From Acanthopleura granulata (taxonomy: Eukaryota; Mollusca; Polyplacophora; Chitonida; Chitonidae): a stretch of 64,000 nucleotides of DNA. Position numbers and translations under genes: made by a program. This document shows, piece after piece, positions 25,401-40,400 of the stretch. Where the stretch lies: NCBI GenBank assembly GCA_016165875.1, contig JABBOT010000009.1:14796566-14860565 (forward strand). The letters run 5' to 3'. The notes under the pieces are model-generated. The model had not been told where the DNA came from. It saw only the letters and a list, made by a program, of their open reading frames with translations, and did no database searches. How positions within the stretch are numbered: position 1 is the first letter of the stretch; each line of letters starts with the position of its first letter.

Positions 25401-28400
25401 ATGACATCACAAAACCACCCCACACCCTTATGTATTGATGATATCACACAACCGCCCCACACCCTTATGTATTGCTACTCATCACACAACCACCCCACAT
25501 CCCTTATGCATTGATGACATCACGCAACCACCCACACCCTTATGTATTGATGACATCACACAACCACCCCACACCCTTATGTATTGCTACTCATCACACA
25601 ACCACCCCACACTCTTATGCGTTGATGACATCACACAACCACCCCACACCCTTATGTATTGCTACTCATCACACAACCACCCCACATGCCTTATGCATTG
25701 ATGACATCACACAACCACCCCACACCCTTATGTATTGCTACTCATCACACAACCACCCCACATGCCTTATGCATTGATGACATCACACAACCACCCACAC
25801 CCTTATGTATTGATGCTCATCACACAACCACCCCACACCCTTATGTATTGCTACTCATCACACAACCACCCCACACTCTTATGCATTGATGACATCACAC
25901 AACCACCCCACACCCTTATGTATTGCTACTCATCACACAACCACCCCACATCCCTTATGCATTGATGACATCACACAACCACCCCATACCCTTATGTATT
26001 GCTACTCATCACACAACCACCCCACACCCTTATGTATTAATGCTCATCACACAACCACCCCACACCTGTATGTATTGATGACATCACACAACCACCCCAC
26101 ACCCTTATGTATTGATGACATCACACAACCACCCCATACCCTTATGTATTGCTACTCATCACACAACCACCCCACACCCTTATGTATTGATGCTCATCAC
26201 ACAACCACCCCACACCCGTATGTATTGATGACATCACACAACCACCCCACACCCTTATGTATTGCTACTCATCACACAACCACCCACACCCGTATGTATT
26301 GATGACATCACACAACCATCCCACATCCCTTATGCATTGATGACATCACACAACCACCCCATACCCTTATGTATTGCTACTCATCACACAACCACCCCAC
26401 ATCCCTTATGCATTGATGACATCACGCAACCACCCCACACCCTTAGGTATTGTTGCTCATGACACAGCCACCTCACACCCCTTATGGGGTGTGGCTCATC
26501 ACAGAACCATCCCACACCCCTTATATATTAAAGCTCATCAATACATCTCCCCTTATGTATTAAAGCTCACCACAAAACCACCCCACACTCCTGATGTATG
26601 GAGTTAAAATACATTGAACTTAGAGTGAAAAATCCATATTTGCTGACCAACTCAAATGTTCTCTACATACCAAGAATAACTCAAACTATTGCTCTTCAGA
26701 AAATACCAGATGTGTAACTGAACTATGAAATGTGTTAATATGATTTTAAAGTTTGAAAAGTTTCAAAGAAACCCATATGATAAATTTTACCTTTAGAACT
26801 TCCCTCCGGATCTTGAATGGTAATGTGTACAGAGATGGGGCTGATATTTTTTGAAAGGTAATTGTTTGTGCTCTCCGAAAACAGCTGCAACAATGATTTG
26901 TGTACAATATGCCAGTTTATGCTTGCAAAGACAATGATGAATTCAATGCAAAAATGTATTTAAAACATATAATAGCCATAACTCTGAAAAGTGAATCCAG
27001 GTAAACACATGCAGTTACAAAATTGTAAATGACACTGTACTGTTTACATACAGGATTCTACAGTGTATTCTAAATAACATAGTGACCTGTGGAATTTTGT
27101 AAGGTTATCAAGTTCTGTAACACGGTACTTGATTGCACAGCAAAACTCACGGCATGGTTCTCTGTGGAAGCATACTCCTCAGGCTATGATGTGGTATTCT
27201 GTTGAATTTGTGCAAGTTTGTAACATAGGACTTTGGACAGTCCTGTTTGTTCAAGGTGTGTCGAGTGTGCAAGTGAAATTGCACAGCAACCTCATGCACA
27301 GTGTAATACTCAATGTAAACATAGAAGTAGAATGTAACCTGGTCACACTTGACTGTGAAGGAATGACTCGTTACATGCCGGCATGTCAGAATGCGGTAAA
27401 ACATTGCCTCCCACGGCATTGCATGTGGAACTCACGTTGGGTATCACGTTTTCTTCCTCTTCAATGGCTGCTGTTCCCAGAGAGCTCTGGAAACTTCCCA
27501 AGCCCATTTGACGGTTCCTCTGCACATTGTTGGCTCTTTGGCCATGCATGAGTGGAGCGATGCCGTCCAGGTAAGGGAATCGCCGCTTTCGCCAATATGT
27601 CAGCTGCGTAACCAGGTGCAGTTGACGGTCAAAACATATGTAAATGAAGGCCTCGATGGTACCATGAGACCAAGCAAGAAAACAGAGGAGTTGATAAACG
27701 GTAGGGGAGACGTTGGCGTTCATATCTATGACAAGGAGAGCGAAATAAGGGTACCAGCAGAGAATGAAAGAGACTGTCACACCAATGAGCACCTTAACGC
27801 GGTGCCGCGAATCCTGCACCAAAGTCTTGACACTGCGCTGCGCGGCCAGTGGGTTTTCTGACAAGCAGACGGACGTGCGGACCAGCATGGACACCCTGTT
27901 AGGAGAGTTCAACTGAATCTCTTTGTATAGCTCGCTTAGGAAGTAAGTCACGGAGATGAGCGCCAAGGTCACAATGACCATCCATATGATATTGGCGACA
28001 TAGCTCTTGACCTCTCCGAGTTGGAAGGAGCAGTAGCCGATATCCTTGTGGAAGTCTAGGTATCCTCCGATGATGGTTGGTCCAAGGTGTAAAATCACGC
28101 TTCCGAAGTAGACAACTAAAACTCCGAATATGACACAGCACACAGATCCGTGATGGTTCCCTCCAACATTCAACTCCTGAAAAGTGTACGCCTCCGAACA
28201 AACGATCGCGACCAGGTTGAATGTGGAGGCGGTCACTACGATGATGAAGCTCTCCCCAATGATTGAGCAATACTTCGGCGCCTCTTGAGTCAGAAGGTAC
28301 TTTCCAAAGAGAACACAGAAAACACTTTTGGCCATGTTGAGCAGGCAGCAGTGGACAAGAAAAGCACATGTCATTCGACGGAGGTGTTCGCGGAAAATCA

Positions 28401-31400
28401 CAGATGTGATGATTAGGGTGTTTAGGATAAGACCCACCCCCGAGATGAAGAAAAGATAATACGCCTCATAGTGAGGTGGCCCCGTTTCAGCGTTGAGGGA
28501 CTCTGCATCCACCACATCACCAGGCACGGTCGCCATTGTGCGACTCTTGATGGTCTCTCTTATTAGCTGGTCAATGCTGGAGTCAATTGACTTTGGCTTA
28601 CAAATTATTTGGAGCCTGCCCTGATACCAGTGGTGGCATTGATTGCTGGCGTCACATCATATTTTCTTTGTGCCCAAATCTAAAGCGAAGACCGGTCCGA
28701 GTTTAATGCAGGTACCTGAAAAACAGAGAAAAACAGCCAGATAATTATTATATATGTATATGTTATACAGTCATCTGAAAAAAAAACAACTGTTTCTCAT
28801 GATATCTGTTGTTCTAAATTTTTTATTTTGGCTTGAAACAGTGCAACGTAGCCTTATTGTCTGGACAAACAAGTTGGGAGAACATTTTCTGGATACATCC
28901 TGGACCCGTAATTAGTTGCTTGCCGATTGACTTTCCAAAGAAAACCTTTCGCCTTTGACCATTGTGCCTTTGCCTTCAAATCCAGTTGAGCGGGACATTG
29001 GCTGGCTTATTGGGTAAAAACCTGGCGATTAGTGTCACGGTGGCATCCAGGTTTTCGAGAAACTTTTTCCGACTAAATAAAGCCCGACTGCTGTCAGAGT
29101 GTAAAACAACAATCAAATGATCTACTTCATAACATTCGCTATTTCATGCCATACTGGAGAATACTTCCTTTGCACGAACACGGCCAGCATGCAGTTGATG
29201 TGGTAGGATGAACTCGGAAGAAACCCACGACCATCCACAGGTTGCTGGAGAGAAAGCCAGCATGAGCTGGACTTGAACTCACAGCACGTGCATTGGTGAG
29301 ATGGGTAGGAGGACCCTCAACAATCAAATAAAGAAATACTTTTTTTGCGTTGTACATGTAGATATTTGTTAACCAATCCTTATGATGCTTTGCACATTGA
29401 AGCATTATAACTTGCAGGGTAACTATAAATGTCCTATTGCAAAAATGTCAAGGAATTAGGGTGGCATGTTTTGTTTTGAGACAATGCAATAGCAATTAAA
29501 ATGGTGATAAAATGATGACTGTCACAGTAATAGAGATTACTTGGTTTTCAATCAGGGAACGTAAAGCATAAAGCATATCATTTATAGATCTACTGGAGCA
29601 TGAGTCTCTTTCATCGCCACCAGCAGCTTGCGGATTGGGACATGGACTCACTTTAGCCTGTGTTCATAACCCTTTCTACTCCTTTTTTTGGTTGCTTTTG
29701 CTGATATGTGTACATTACATGGACTGCTGGAATTTCCCAGCTGGGTCGTTGTCGTGAGAATTAAAGGAATTCCTTGGTGTCACAGTTTGGATTATTGTCG
29801 TTGTCATGGCAACAGATTACTCTGTCACTCCCTACTCTGTAGTACTGTGTTAATAACGACAGTAGGGGAGATAAAAACAGACCAAACAAAAAACAATAGA
29901 AAAAGAAAGAAAAGAAAATCCACAGAAATGTGCGTCTGCCACAGTGTCTAGTGCCAGTGGCCAGTGCCTCATAGTTGTTACCTCAATGCCAAACAGCCGA
30001 CCATTACCGGCAAAAACGCAGGGCTTAGGAACGGACGATCACGGAGATGCAGAGACTCTTTAGTGGTGTATCATGACACTAATGACCCTATAATGAGACT
30101 GAAGATAATGCATCGTGGTGTGATTGATGACAGATTCTGATTGGTTCCCGCCATGCCTTCTGCTACGACTCAATTAAATGATGACAGTTCTTGTTCGCTT
30201 TCTGACAAATGCTTGTAATGGTGGGAGTGATTCCATATGCCCCATTGGTTGATCTGAGCCACAGAATAGTCTGTGGTCATATTTTACTGTTCGGTTAGGA
30301 ATACTTTAGAAGATGAACCATTGTGGTATAAATTTGATAACTGTTTAGGGCTGTGCTATTTAATTGTTTGGTTCTCATGACCGTGTTTATGAAAATTAAC
30401 AGACATGCTATTATTTATTTGTTTATTGATTGGTGTTTTATGCCATACTCAAGAATATTTTACTTCTATGACGGCGACTGGCATTATGGTGGGAGGAAGC
30501 CGAACAGAGCCTGGCGGAAACCCACAACCATCCGCATTTTACTGGTAGACCTTCCCACGAATGGCCAGAGAGGAAGCCAGCATGAGCTGGACTTGAACTC
30601 ATGGCGACCCCATTGGTGGGAGGCTCCTGGGTCATCGCGCTGCGCTAGCACGCTAACCGAGTGAGTCATGGAGGCTCCCGACAGGCTATTAAAGAGTGAT
30701 AAGTGTTAATCAGTGAGTATCTGCATAAAAAGTATATGTGGATTACTGCATTTTAAAATCCCATGTATATTTTAATTATTTCAAATGAAATTTTAGATTT
30801 AAGATGGCCAATTGAGAAACGAAGAATTATTTAATAGTGGCCTTATACATGTAAATATGGACATGGGAGATGAAATATGGTCACATGTTCGTATCCAATT
30901 ATAGCCATACCCATTTATCAGCTTCTACTACCTGTCCTTAATCAGGCAAAGTGTGTATGGCTAAAGACATACAGATGATAAACGAGATGCAATGTTTTTG
31001 TATTAGACTTACAGGAAAATGGTAGTATTTACAGACCGTCATGTATGAACTGCAGTGACTACATTTACATGGTGTCTGAAATATGCCCTGTGGTGTATTT
31101 GGCATCTGAAGTCTGTGATGTCAATATGTTCCTGTTTTGTATTGTTTTGTGTGGTACTAGTACATGTATCTGGCACACGATATTGGGTACACACGACATC
31201 AGAAGCATGGTGTTTGGTGTGTTGAATAACAACACATTGTCTGGTACATCAGGTGACAGACTTCAAATGTCAAGTACACGACACAGCATAGTCCAGACAT
31301 CACTTTCAATGCAGCATATGATATACTTAATATATATAATATAATATAATATAATACTTAATGTACTGTCCACCAGCAACTGACAAACCAAACATCTGCC

Positions 31401-34400
31401 AAACAACACCAGCTAATCACCAGACCTATAGGGAATTGTCCCTAATTATTTTAATTTTCAATCAAATATTGGTAGTGCTCAAAGGTACAAATTACAATTC
31501 TCTCCCAGTTCTTTTTGGAAAGTAAAAGATATGGGTATGATGTTCAGGAGATGAAGTAACCAGGTTAGAAAACAAAAACTGTGTATTTCTGTTACGTCTA
31601 CCTGTGCATGTAAAACGGCTAACTTTAAAGAGCAGACCAAATGATGTAATTACAAACTGGAGGATTGAATTAAGCAACAATTAAGTTTGTACAAGACTTT
31701 CAGATCTGTTTGAGTCTGCAATTAAGTTTAACATTTGGGGAACCCTATAAACACTCCCAGTGTGCCCAACCTTTGGGCTTCATTTTATTGAAATCATTTT
31801 ATACATCTCTTGACAATACTGCCATTCAATGGCAGAAGGTCACATTCAAATTTTTTGATGACTTCCATTTTTGTTTGACTCTACAAAGCAAATTAGTTCT
31901 GTTATCAATGGTGTTTTGTTCTGATATCAATGGTGTTTTGTTCTGATATCAATGGTGTTTTGTTCTGATATCAGTGGTGTTTTGTTCTGATATCAATGGT
32001 GTTTTGTCGAAGCCTCCATTTATACCTTTTTGAAAAGAGGATAACTGAAAGTCTTATAAACAAAGAGAAACTTTGGAAAATTTTCGTTTTGTCACTTGCT
32101 TCCTTTTGTCATTGTAGGGCAGAATATTGTAAGCATACAAGACCAGTGAGGGAGAGAGAGAGTTAGAAATCAGCTTTATTGAACTCCCTAACCACTAACT
32201 GTCACGGCATAATGAGATACAGGGAGATCGAAAATTACTCGTTACCAGTTTGTGTGATTTGTGTTGGGAATCGTAACAGCATATTTGATATATCACATTT
32301 TCCTCATCAAATATTAGGCATTCATCATGCTTGCAGGGTATCGTTTAGCTCCTGTCTTAATTACACGGAGATAATTATATGGGATGCCCTCCATTGTTGA
32401 AATGCTGATGCACGTGGATATATGTACACATATACTCACATGTTTAATGCTGCTCTGTCTATTGCTTCCAGTGCTTGGTCTACAAGCTTTGTCTTAGGAA
32501 CAGCTTCACTAATAGCTTCCAGTACTGCAAAACGTTAGAGATTATTAGGAACAGCTACAGATTGCCTGAAACTGGCTCTTACCCTGGTCAAGATTGGTGA
32601 CACAATGGTTACGATCAGAAAGTATTAAAGCTGAGTGTTTGTTCGTTCAGACACGACCAGTGTGAGAAGTTCAACAGTTCTGCATGATCTGTTTCTAAGA
32701 GGTGGCCGTGTTTGCGTGGTTTGTTAAATACCTTAAGCTCTAGCTAAATTAAGCTACTACAAAACATCAGTTTACAATAGACCGTGGAGAACTAGGATTA
32801 TTTTCTCCAGAGAAAAGGTTGTCACAGTGCAGTGCTTGCGTATAATATTAACACTTCAATCTTTTTACTGTGTGGACAAAATTGGTCTCAGTGGTTATTT
32901 GCTGTAGTGCTTATTGTATGTTTGTCTGTCGGTCCATTTCTTCGCACGTAGTTTTCCTCTTGAACACCTGTGGTTAGAATTACCAAATGTCCAGTTTAAT
33001 AGGCATTGTGAAGAACACTGGTTTTTTCTGTGACCTTTGTCAATGCTCTAAAGGACATTAGGATGATTCAAGATATGTTCTTTGTAACAAGCATGTTGAC
33101 AGTATCTCTTGGACTTGTGAAGCAGTTGGCATCAAACTGGTAGCAAGTCACGGGCATGTTGTTACGTAGAAGAATGACTACATTATTGTTGTGCATCAAC
33201 CATTACCTGTTTTTATTTACTTTTATAAACTTTATTGGCATTTTAAACACACCATCTGTACCTGGTAAAGGGATGTTTTGTGGACTGCATAGTATTCCTC
33301 ATGCTAGGAAGAATCCAGAAAGTTACATGTAGATGTTTGGTACTAAAGGAGGGGTTAGGGTGATCATCTCTAAATCACTAAAAGGACAAAGAACATGGCG
33401 GTTCAATTCCAGCCTTGGACAAGGAATTTGTAGATTCCCACAATCGCATTGTTAGTGAGGCCTTTGTGATACTTAACAGTTGATGGTGCTCATGTGACTG
33501 TTTCTGCAGTCTTAAGGCTTCCTTTGAAGAGCACTTGTTTTCCACCAAAATAATTACATATCTGTATGTCACACATGGGAAAGTTTATCAGCCACTTACC
33601 AAAGGTCGATGGTTTAACCAGGACACTCTGGTTTCCTCCACCCATTAAACACCATTGTATAAAGTGAGCAGTCCTGGAGTATCAAATAACCAAGTAATTA
33701 AATACAGTCTATATTTCATCAAGCATAAGTAGCCATTGGTGAAGTTTGTAAATAATTCCTTAGCTAGTAATGACAAAGCCAGATATTTATATAGAGGATA
33801 AATCTCTTCCATAAGTGAAAAAATGCAGACGGAAGATTGACAACAGAAATTACTGCATTTGAATGTTGATTTAACCAAGTGTGTTTAACCTTAAATTCAG
33901 CCTGTAAAAATACACCATCAGAAGCACATGTGCATGTAAGACCTTGAAATAATACTTTTGATTTCAACATTTAAGATTTTCGGGTAGGAATTGAATCAAA
34001 GACGACAAACATCTGTTAAGTGGCCTTCATATAAGAAGTGGATGAATCAATATGAATAAGGCAAAATATGTCACTTGCAAAAAGCTTCAAGTGAAATTCA
34101 GTATTGGTAGAATTTTGAGGCAATTTCATAACCTGTGTATTATATGGAAGCAATTGCATGGACATGCACCCGTGCATAACAAATGGGGAAAATTATAGGC
34201 ATATATTCCAGTGATTATACTTTTATGTCTAAACGTTAAGACAAAACATGCTTGAAGGTTGCAGGCCTTTTCTGACATGTTTGATGGCTGAGTTGGACAG
34301 GGCGTTATAATTGGGGATATTGCATGCATTTGCCTAGGGCGGCTTGCATTGGCTTCCCACCAAGACTGCTTTGCCTGGTCCCACTTGTCAGCTGTGGGTT

Positions 34401-37400
34401 ACCAGTACTATAAGGCAAAGAGCATGCTGTTCACATATTCACACTGTATTATCATGGTCAGTGGAGGCAAGTTGAAGCTAATATACCAGGGCATGCCAAA
34501 TATAATCACAAGGTTTGGTGAGGGGGGTGGGAGGAGGTATGGTCAGGGTTAGGTGCTGGGCAGTGGGGTGGGGAAAAAGTGTAATGTACCATACACATAA
34601 TTATAAAGTCCAGCTGAGACCACACAGCTAATATCTTACTCATATTCTCTGCCTCATACAATATAAATGCACATGTATTTATTGTTTTCATAAATTACAT
34701 ATCTCATATGGTTATTTGCTTCTAAGTAATGACATTTCCAGCAGACTTCATGTTGCCAGTAAAGACAGACACAGTTTTTATTTGGCTTAATTCTATCTTC
34801 ATTAGAAATTGGTAGTCTTGTGTTTTGTACAATTACCCTGGTGTTTATTATTCATTTTTATTGTTTTTTATTTTCTCAAGGTAGGCTATGTATTGAAACA
34901 GATCTATTTCATGATATGAGTTAACTGGTGTATTGCCTGATAGAGTTATAATCTGCTCTTAGTGAGATGTTTTATTAGGTTTCTCTGCGACTCAGTTCTT
35001 TGTTATTCATGTACCAATCCAATAAGATTTAGGAATATTTCTGTTTTCATCATGCCACTTGCAATGTACATTCCTTTAAAGTTTTTGATTTGTTTAGACA
35101 GACTCGGCACATAATTAATACCTCTCCACTGAACATTAACTTTGTCCAATGTCAGAAACTGGCCCCATAGTCTTTGACAGGGAACATTTAACAGCTGGTC
35201 CTGTTATCAGATTATAAATCTGTATTTCAGAAGACGCTGTGCTTGTTTTATTTCTCTGCCAGAACTGAATTATTGTTAGTCGTTTACCAATAAATAGAAA
35301 GGACTAAATATGGACAGATCCAAACATACTGCCTTGTGATCTTATGAAGACATCTGAACGAAAACAGGAAATCAATTTCGATAGTCCTTAAGCTCAACCA
35401 GTATAGCCAGTGGATGATTGTTCAGATTGTGTCAGATGCACAACAAGTTCCTGCTTTAGAGCTGCTTATCTTGATATATACAGGACAGACCAATTTGTGA
35501 TACAGCTACATAGTGAGAACAGCGATGCATAGCATACTTGCAGAATTGATCGATTATACTGTACTCATAAAACAACAAACATGCGTTCATTTTGTTCATT
35601 TGTCCCAGGCAACTTCATGCATAAATATTGTATTAGGCATGAAAATCCTAGTCACGAGAACTTTCTAAATTAATCTGTATGCAAGGATGCATGTTCAACT
35701 GTTTTCTGATTTCCATTTTATTTTGAATCAGCACAGAGCTTTGACGTGCCCATTTTGGTCAAAGAATTAATCCTGGAGATCTGCTGTTTGCAAAGAATCA
35801 GTATTGGAGATGACTGATTTCCTTGTTTGCTAAAGAATGAGTATACTGTAGAACACAGGTTTCAATGCAGTTGGCCAAACATCAGAAATGTAGATCACTG
35901 GTTTCACTGTTTCCAAGCAATAAACACATAATATAATGTCTGTTTGCCATCCTTAACATTGCGGTTTAACTGCTCAGCTGGCAAAGAATCAATATTACAG
36001 ATCATTGGTTTCGTTGTTATTGATAAACCATTAATCCTGCAGATCACTGACATCTTTGTTGTTGTTGAAGAATTAATCCCGTGAGCCATTTGTTTCACTC
36101 TTGTCGACCCTGTAGATTACTTCTTTCGTTTATGTGGACAAAGAATTAATTCTGCACATCTCTTATTTCTTTGCTGTTCAAGAAACATTACTGCAGAGCA
36201 CTACATCAGAAATGTAGATCTCTGGTTTCCAAGTGTGAAGCACATTGCACCTCTCGTTTCCTTGTTTAACACTAGGTGAACTCCTGTTTTCACTGTTTCA
36301 CTGAATCAGCCCTGATGATCATTGGTGCCCTTGCGGTTGACAAAATATTCACCTTGTAGAGCTTTGTTCCCTTGTTGAAGCCCTTCAAATCACTTGTATC
36401 ACTGTTTTTGGTAAGGAGCCAGTTCAGCAGAACACAGGTTTCACTGTAATCCTGTAGGCCATTGGTTTCCTTGTTGCTAGAGGTTTAATTCTGTTGATCA
36501 CTTAATTGTTTCACTGTTTTTGACAAAGAATTAATCCTGTAGATCATTTGTTTCCTTGTTGTTAAGGAATTAATACTGTAGATCCCTTGATTTACTGTTG
36601 TTGACAAAGAATTAATCCTCTGGATCACTTGTTTCTTTGTTGTTCATAAAGAATCCTTACTGCAGAACACTGGTTTTCGACATTGCTTGTTGAAAATCAG
36701 TCCTGTACATCACAGCTGTCTTCTCTGTTGTTGGTCAAAGGTCATCAGAGCAGATCCCTTGTTTTACAGCAAACCATATAATGACTTAAAAGAATCAATG
36801 GTTTCCTTGTTAGTGACAGAATATTAATCCTGTAGAGGTTTGATTCCCTTGTTAATGACCAAAAGTGGGCCATTTAGATCACTTATATCACTGTTGTTGA
36901 CATGGAATCTTTCCTGTGGATAACTTGTATCTTGGTTGTTTACAAACATATTAATTCTGTGAAACACGTTGTTCAACAAGAATCATTACTACAGAACACT
37001 GGTTTTCAACACTGTTTGTGACGTCTTAAAATCATGGCCTTTTTCTGTGTTCTCGGTTTTCTTATTTCAAACCATATCAACAAAGAATGAACACTGCATG
37101 TCCCAGTTTTCACTGTTCTTGATGAAGGGTCATCAGAGCAGATTACTTGTTTCTGGCTAGATCCTAATTTGTAGAGCCAATTTGCTTGAAAATGCGTCGC
37201 ATGGCAGTTATTCATTATTGTTGCATGGAGGAGCCCAATGGAAAAGCATGAAACTAATTCCATCATAATTCAGTGTGTAATTAGCACAGATGACTACTGC
37301 ACAAGACGACATGCCGCCAGAACGATGTCATACTCTAGGGGACAATAAGGGCAGATAAGCGTGTAGAGAATACAAAGCCTCATGAAGCTCCTTTCGGTCT

Positions 37401-40400
37401 TGGTCTAGCAAACTTTATACTTGAAATCACTTTGGCGCTGAGTTTCAGATACCTCTAGAATGTACTGTGCCAGTTTTGTGCAAAAAAAATTGATCAAGCA
37501 GGACAGTTCACCTAAGAGATGACTGAATGAATTCTAAATCAGAATATTCCAATTAATTTGAAGGAATAACTTCTATAACTCACGGCTAACATCCTTAAGA
37601 AATTCAATAGCAGAGCCTTTAGTTTCCTGGTTGTTTTCAGGGAACTGTCTCTAGACAAGTACACATAGGACATTTGTTCTCTGTCATGTCTGTCCTCAGG
37701 GAATCAACACTCCACATGCAAATACAGGTATCAGTGATTCTGTAGCTTAATTGGTATCAAACTTGTAGAAACATTACTTATGTAGATCAGTCCATGTTAA
37801 TGTTCAAGGATTTTATCAGTATGTGTTGTTCATGGCCTACAGTTGTATGTGACCAGAGTAGAAGTCATTTTACCAAACTGTGGACATGACCCCAACCCCC
37901 ACCCCCCACTGACATCCCCTCTATGGACATTTGCCTCATGGGCATTTTCCCTGTTACATATAACCAGGAAATGAACACAATGTATTTCATTATGATGTCC
38001 TATACTGTTTTGCAGTTTATTACTGTACAACATAGATGGTATTCTAGCAGAAGAACCTATAAAATTCATGGCAGGTTGGCAGCTTTATGTGTAACATGGT
38101 ATAAATATTACAGTGGCAGGCAGAAACTGGGAATAAGTCACTGATCTGAGATGAACGGAGAGCATTACTTTGTTGCTTAAGCAAGTCCCTTTTTTAAAGC
38201 TCCTCGTGTGGTTGTGGTCTCCAATCCCAGTTACATACAGCTTTTTTATTTAAGTTAATGGAATGAACAATCCTCTATAATTCTCCAGATCATAAAACTA
38301 TTAAGTCTGTTAAAACTATTTTCATGGATGAATTGGACAAAATACGAGGCAAACTCCAACAAAGTGAAAGTATATTTAAATCTACTGTATGGCATAACCA
38401 ATAAATATTTTTCAACAAAAAACCTGGTTACATATATATTGATGGGAAATGTTCATAGGGGGGAATTGTCCAGAGTGGGAAATGTCCCAGGGGGTAATGT
38501 CCACAGCGGGAATTGTCCGTAAGGATGAAATGTCCATAGCGAGAATTGTCCATAGGAGGAAATGTCCATATGGTAATTGTCTTTGGGGGAAATGTCCATA
38601 GGGGGAATTGTCCAGAGTGGGAAATGTCCCAGGTGGTAATGTCCACAGCGGGAATTGTCCGTATGATGAAATGTCCACAGCGGGAATTGTCCATAAGAGG
38701 AAATGTCCATAGGGAGAAATGTCCATATGGTAATTGTCCGTAGGAGGAAGTGTCCATAGGGGGAATTTTCCATGGGAGGAATTGTCCCTGGTGGGAAATG
38801 TCCATAGGAGGAAATGTTCATAGGGGAATTGAGGGAAGTGTCCATAGAAGGAAAGGTCCATGCAGGGAATTGTCCATGGGGCTCGGGAGGGGGGGAGTCC
38901 ATGAGGGGAAATGTTCATAGGGGAATTGTGAGTAGAGGGAATGGTCTGTGGGACGAAATGACCAATGGGGGAAATTGTACATAGGAAATGTCTATGGGGG
39001 AAATTTCCAGGATCCCATTTAACCATAACATATGGCCAGCTTAAAACATAACTTTCACTTCAAAATATATTTGTGTAAAAGAGCAGTGTTTTAACAATGT
39101 GAATATCACTGTGCAGTTACACTTTTATGGAAAATGACTCTGGAATTAACTTCAAAATATTATTGGTATGGAATATATAAAGGATTTGACTAATCAGTAA
39201 TGAATAATAATGGCTTTTCTTTCATGTCAAAAGGTGGTATTATGTGTTTCTTTATTAATACATGTGGCATTATATCAGTGGTTTTAGGACAAATGATTTT
39301 AGTTGTCTATAGGTTAATATAGTGTCAGTGTTGGAAACAGCTCGAGTGCAAAAGTGACTATTACCATACCCAAAAATTAAGCCTTTACTATTGAATGCCA
39401 AATTGATGCCTTGTCTGTATTCATCAGAATTCTGGAATCAAATCCTGCAAATTACATTGTAACTCAGCTGATCCTATTGTTAATTAGCATGTCATTGCCA
39501 TTTCTTAACACAGCAAAGGCAATGCATGTTGATCTATTTCAGTTTTTATTGGTCTTCCATCTTGATTATTTCTTAGCTTGTTTTGATCGATTGTGTGGTC
39601 TATTTAAGATTATATATTGGATGACAGTTAAACAAGAAAATGAAATTTCTAATCTCCTCAGACTTCTCTTTCTTGAATAAGTATATGGACCATGAATACA
39701 AAATTTTTTTTCTGTACACCCATTTTTTTTTATTATTTAAGATAATGCACAAATGAATTAGAAATAATTATTTTGAATAAAATCAGTTCTCATTGAAGAA
39801 ACACTACTGTATTATTTGATATATTTCAAGGAATGTATGTCCTACATATGACAGAACATTTTAACAGGATAAATAATAATAATTATTGACTTTGTTTTAA
39901 TTCAGTATACATGTCTAATTATCAGTATAAGAAACATTATACTTACATATCGGTGTAGCATTATTGCATGACAGTTATAACGGACTTTGGACTGCCATGC
40001 CACAACGTACTTGTTGGTTTCATAAATAATTCCTTTGGATTTATGATTCCATTGCGTATGTCCCATAGCTGTTGTTGTACGGTTTCTTGGCTCAGTTCAG
40101 AACGTGCTGTTGTCAGTCACACAACACGTCTGTCGTTCTGTCACCGGCAGATAATGCTAGTACTTCTGCTACAACATGACTCTTGCCTGGTATTGTGCGC
40201 GACTGTAGCGAGTGTGCTCAGATTCACTCACCTCTGATACAATGTCTCTCCCAGATTTCCCAGCTTTACAAACACCGACGACAGAGCCAGCACCATCTGG
40301 CTTTATCAGCTGAGCCGAATACTCAGTCAGCGACTTTCTCTACTCCAATCAATACCAACTGTGCTCTTTTGTTCCCAGATTATAGTGCGGACTTAGGCGA

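Noticed and set aside
25062..26607. Several overlapping plus-strand frames up to 138 codons rich in His/Thr/Pro
   Set aside because: They are translations of the 37-38 bp minisatellite and exist in more than one frame at once.
27129..27551. 140-codon plus-strand frame
   Set aside because: Partly antisense to the receptor's C-terminus; no recognisable domain.
27899..28369. 156-codon minus-strand frame
   Set aside because: Shadow of the receptor gene in another frame; the 397-codon frame has the membrane pattern.
38412..39026. 204-codon minus-strand frame
   Set aside because: Made of the 19-bp repeat; other frames are equally open and there is no start context, domain or splice support.
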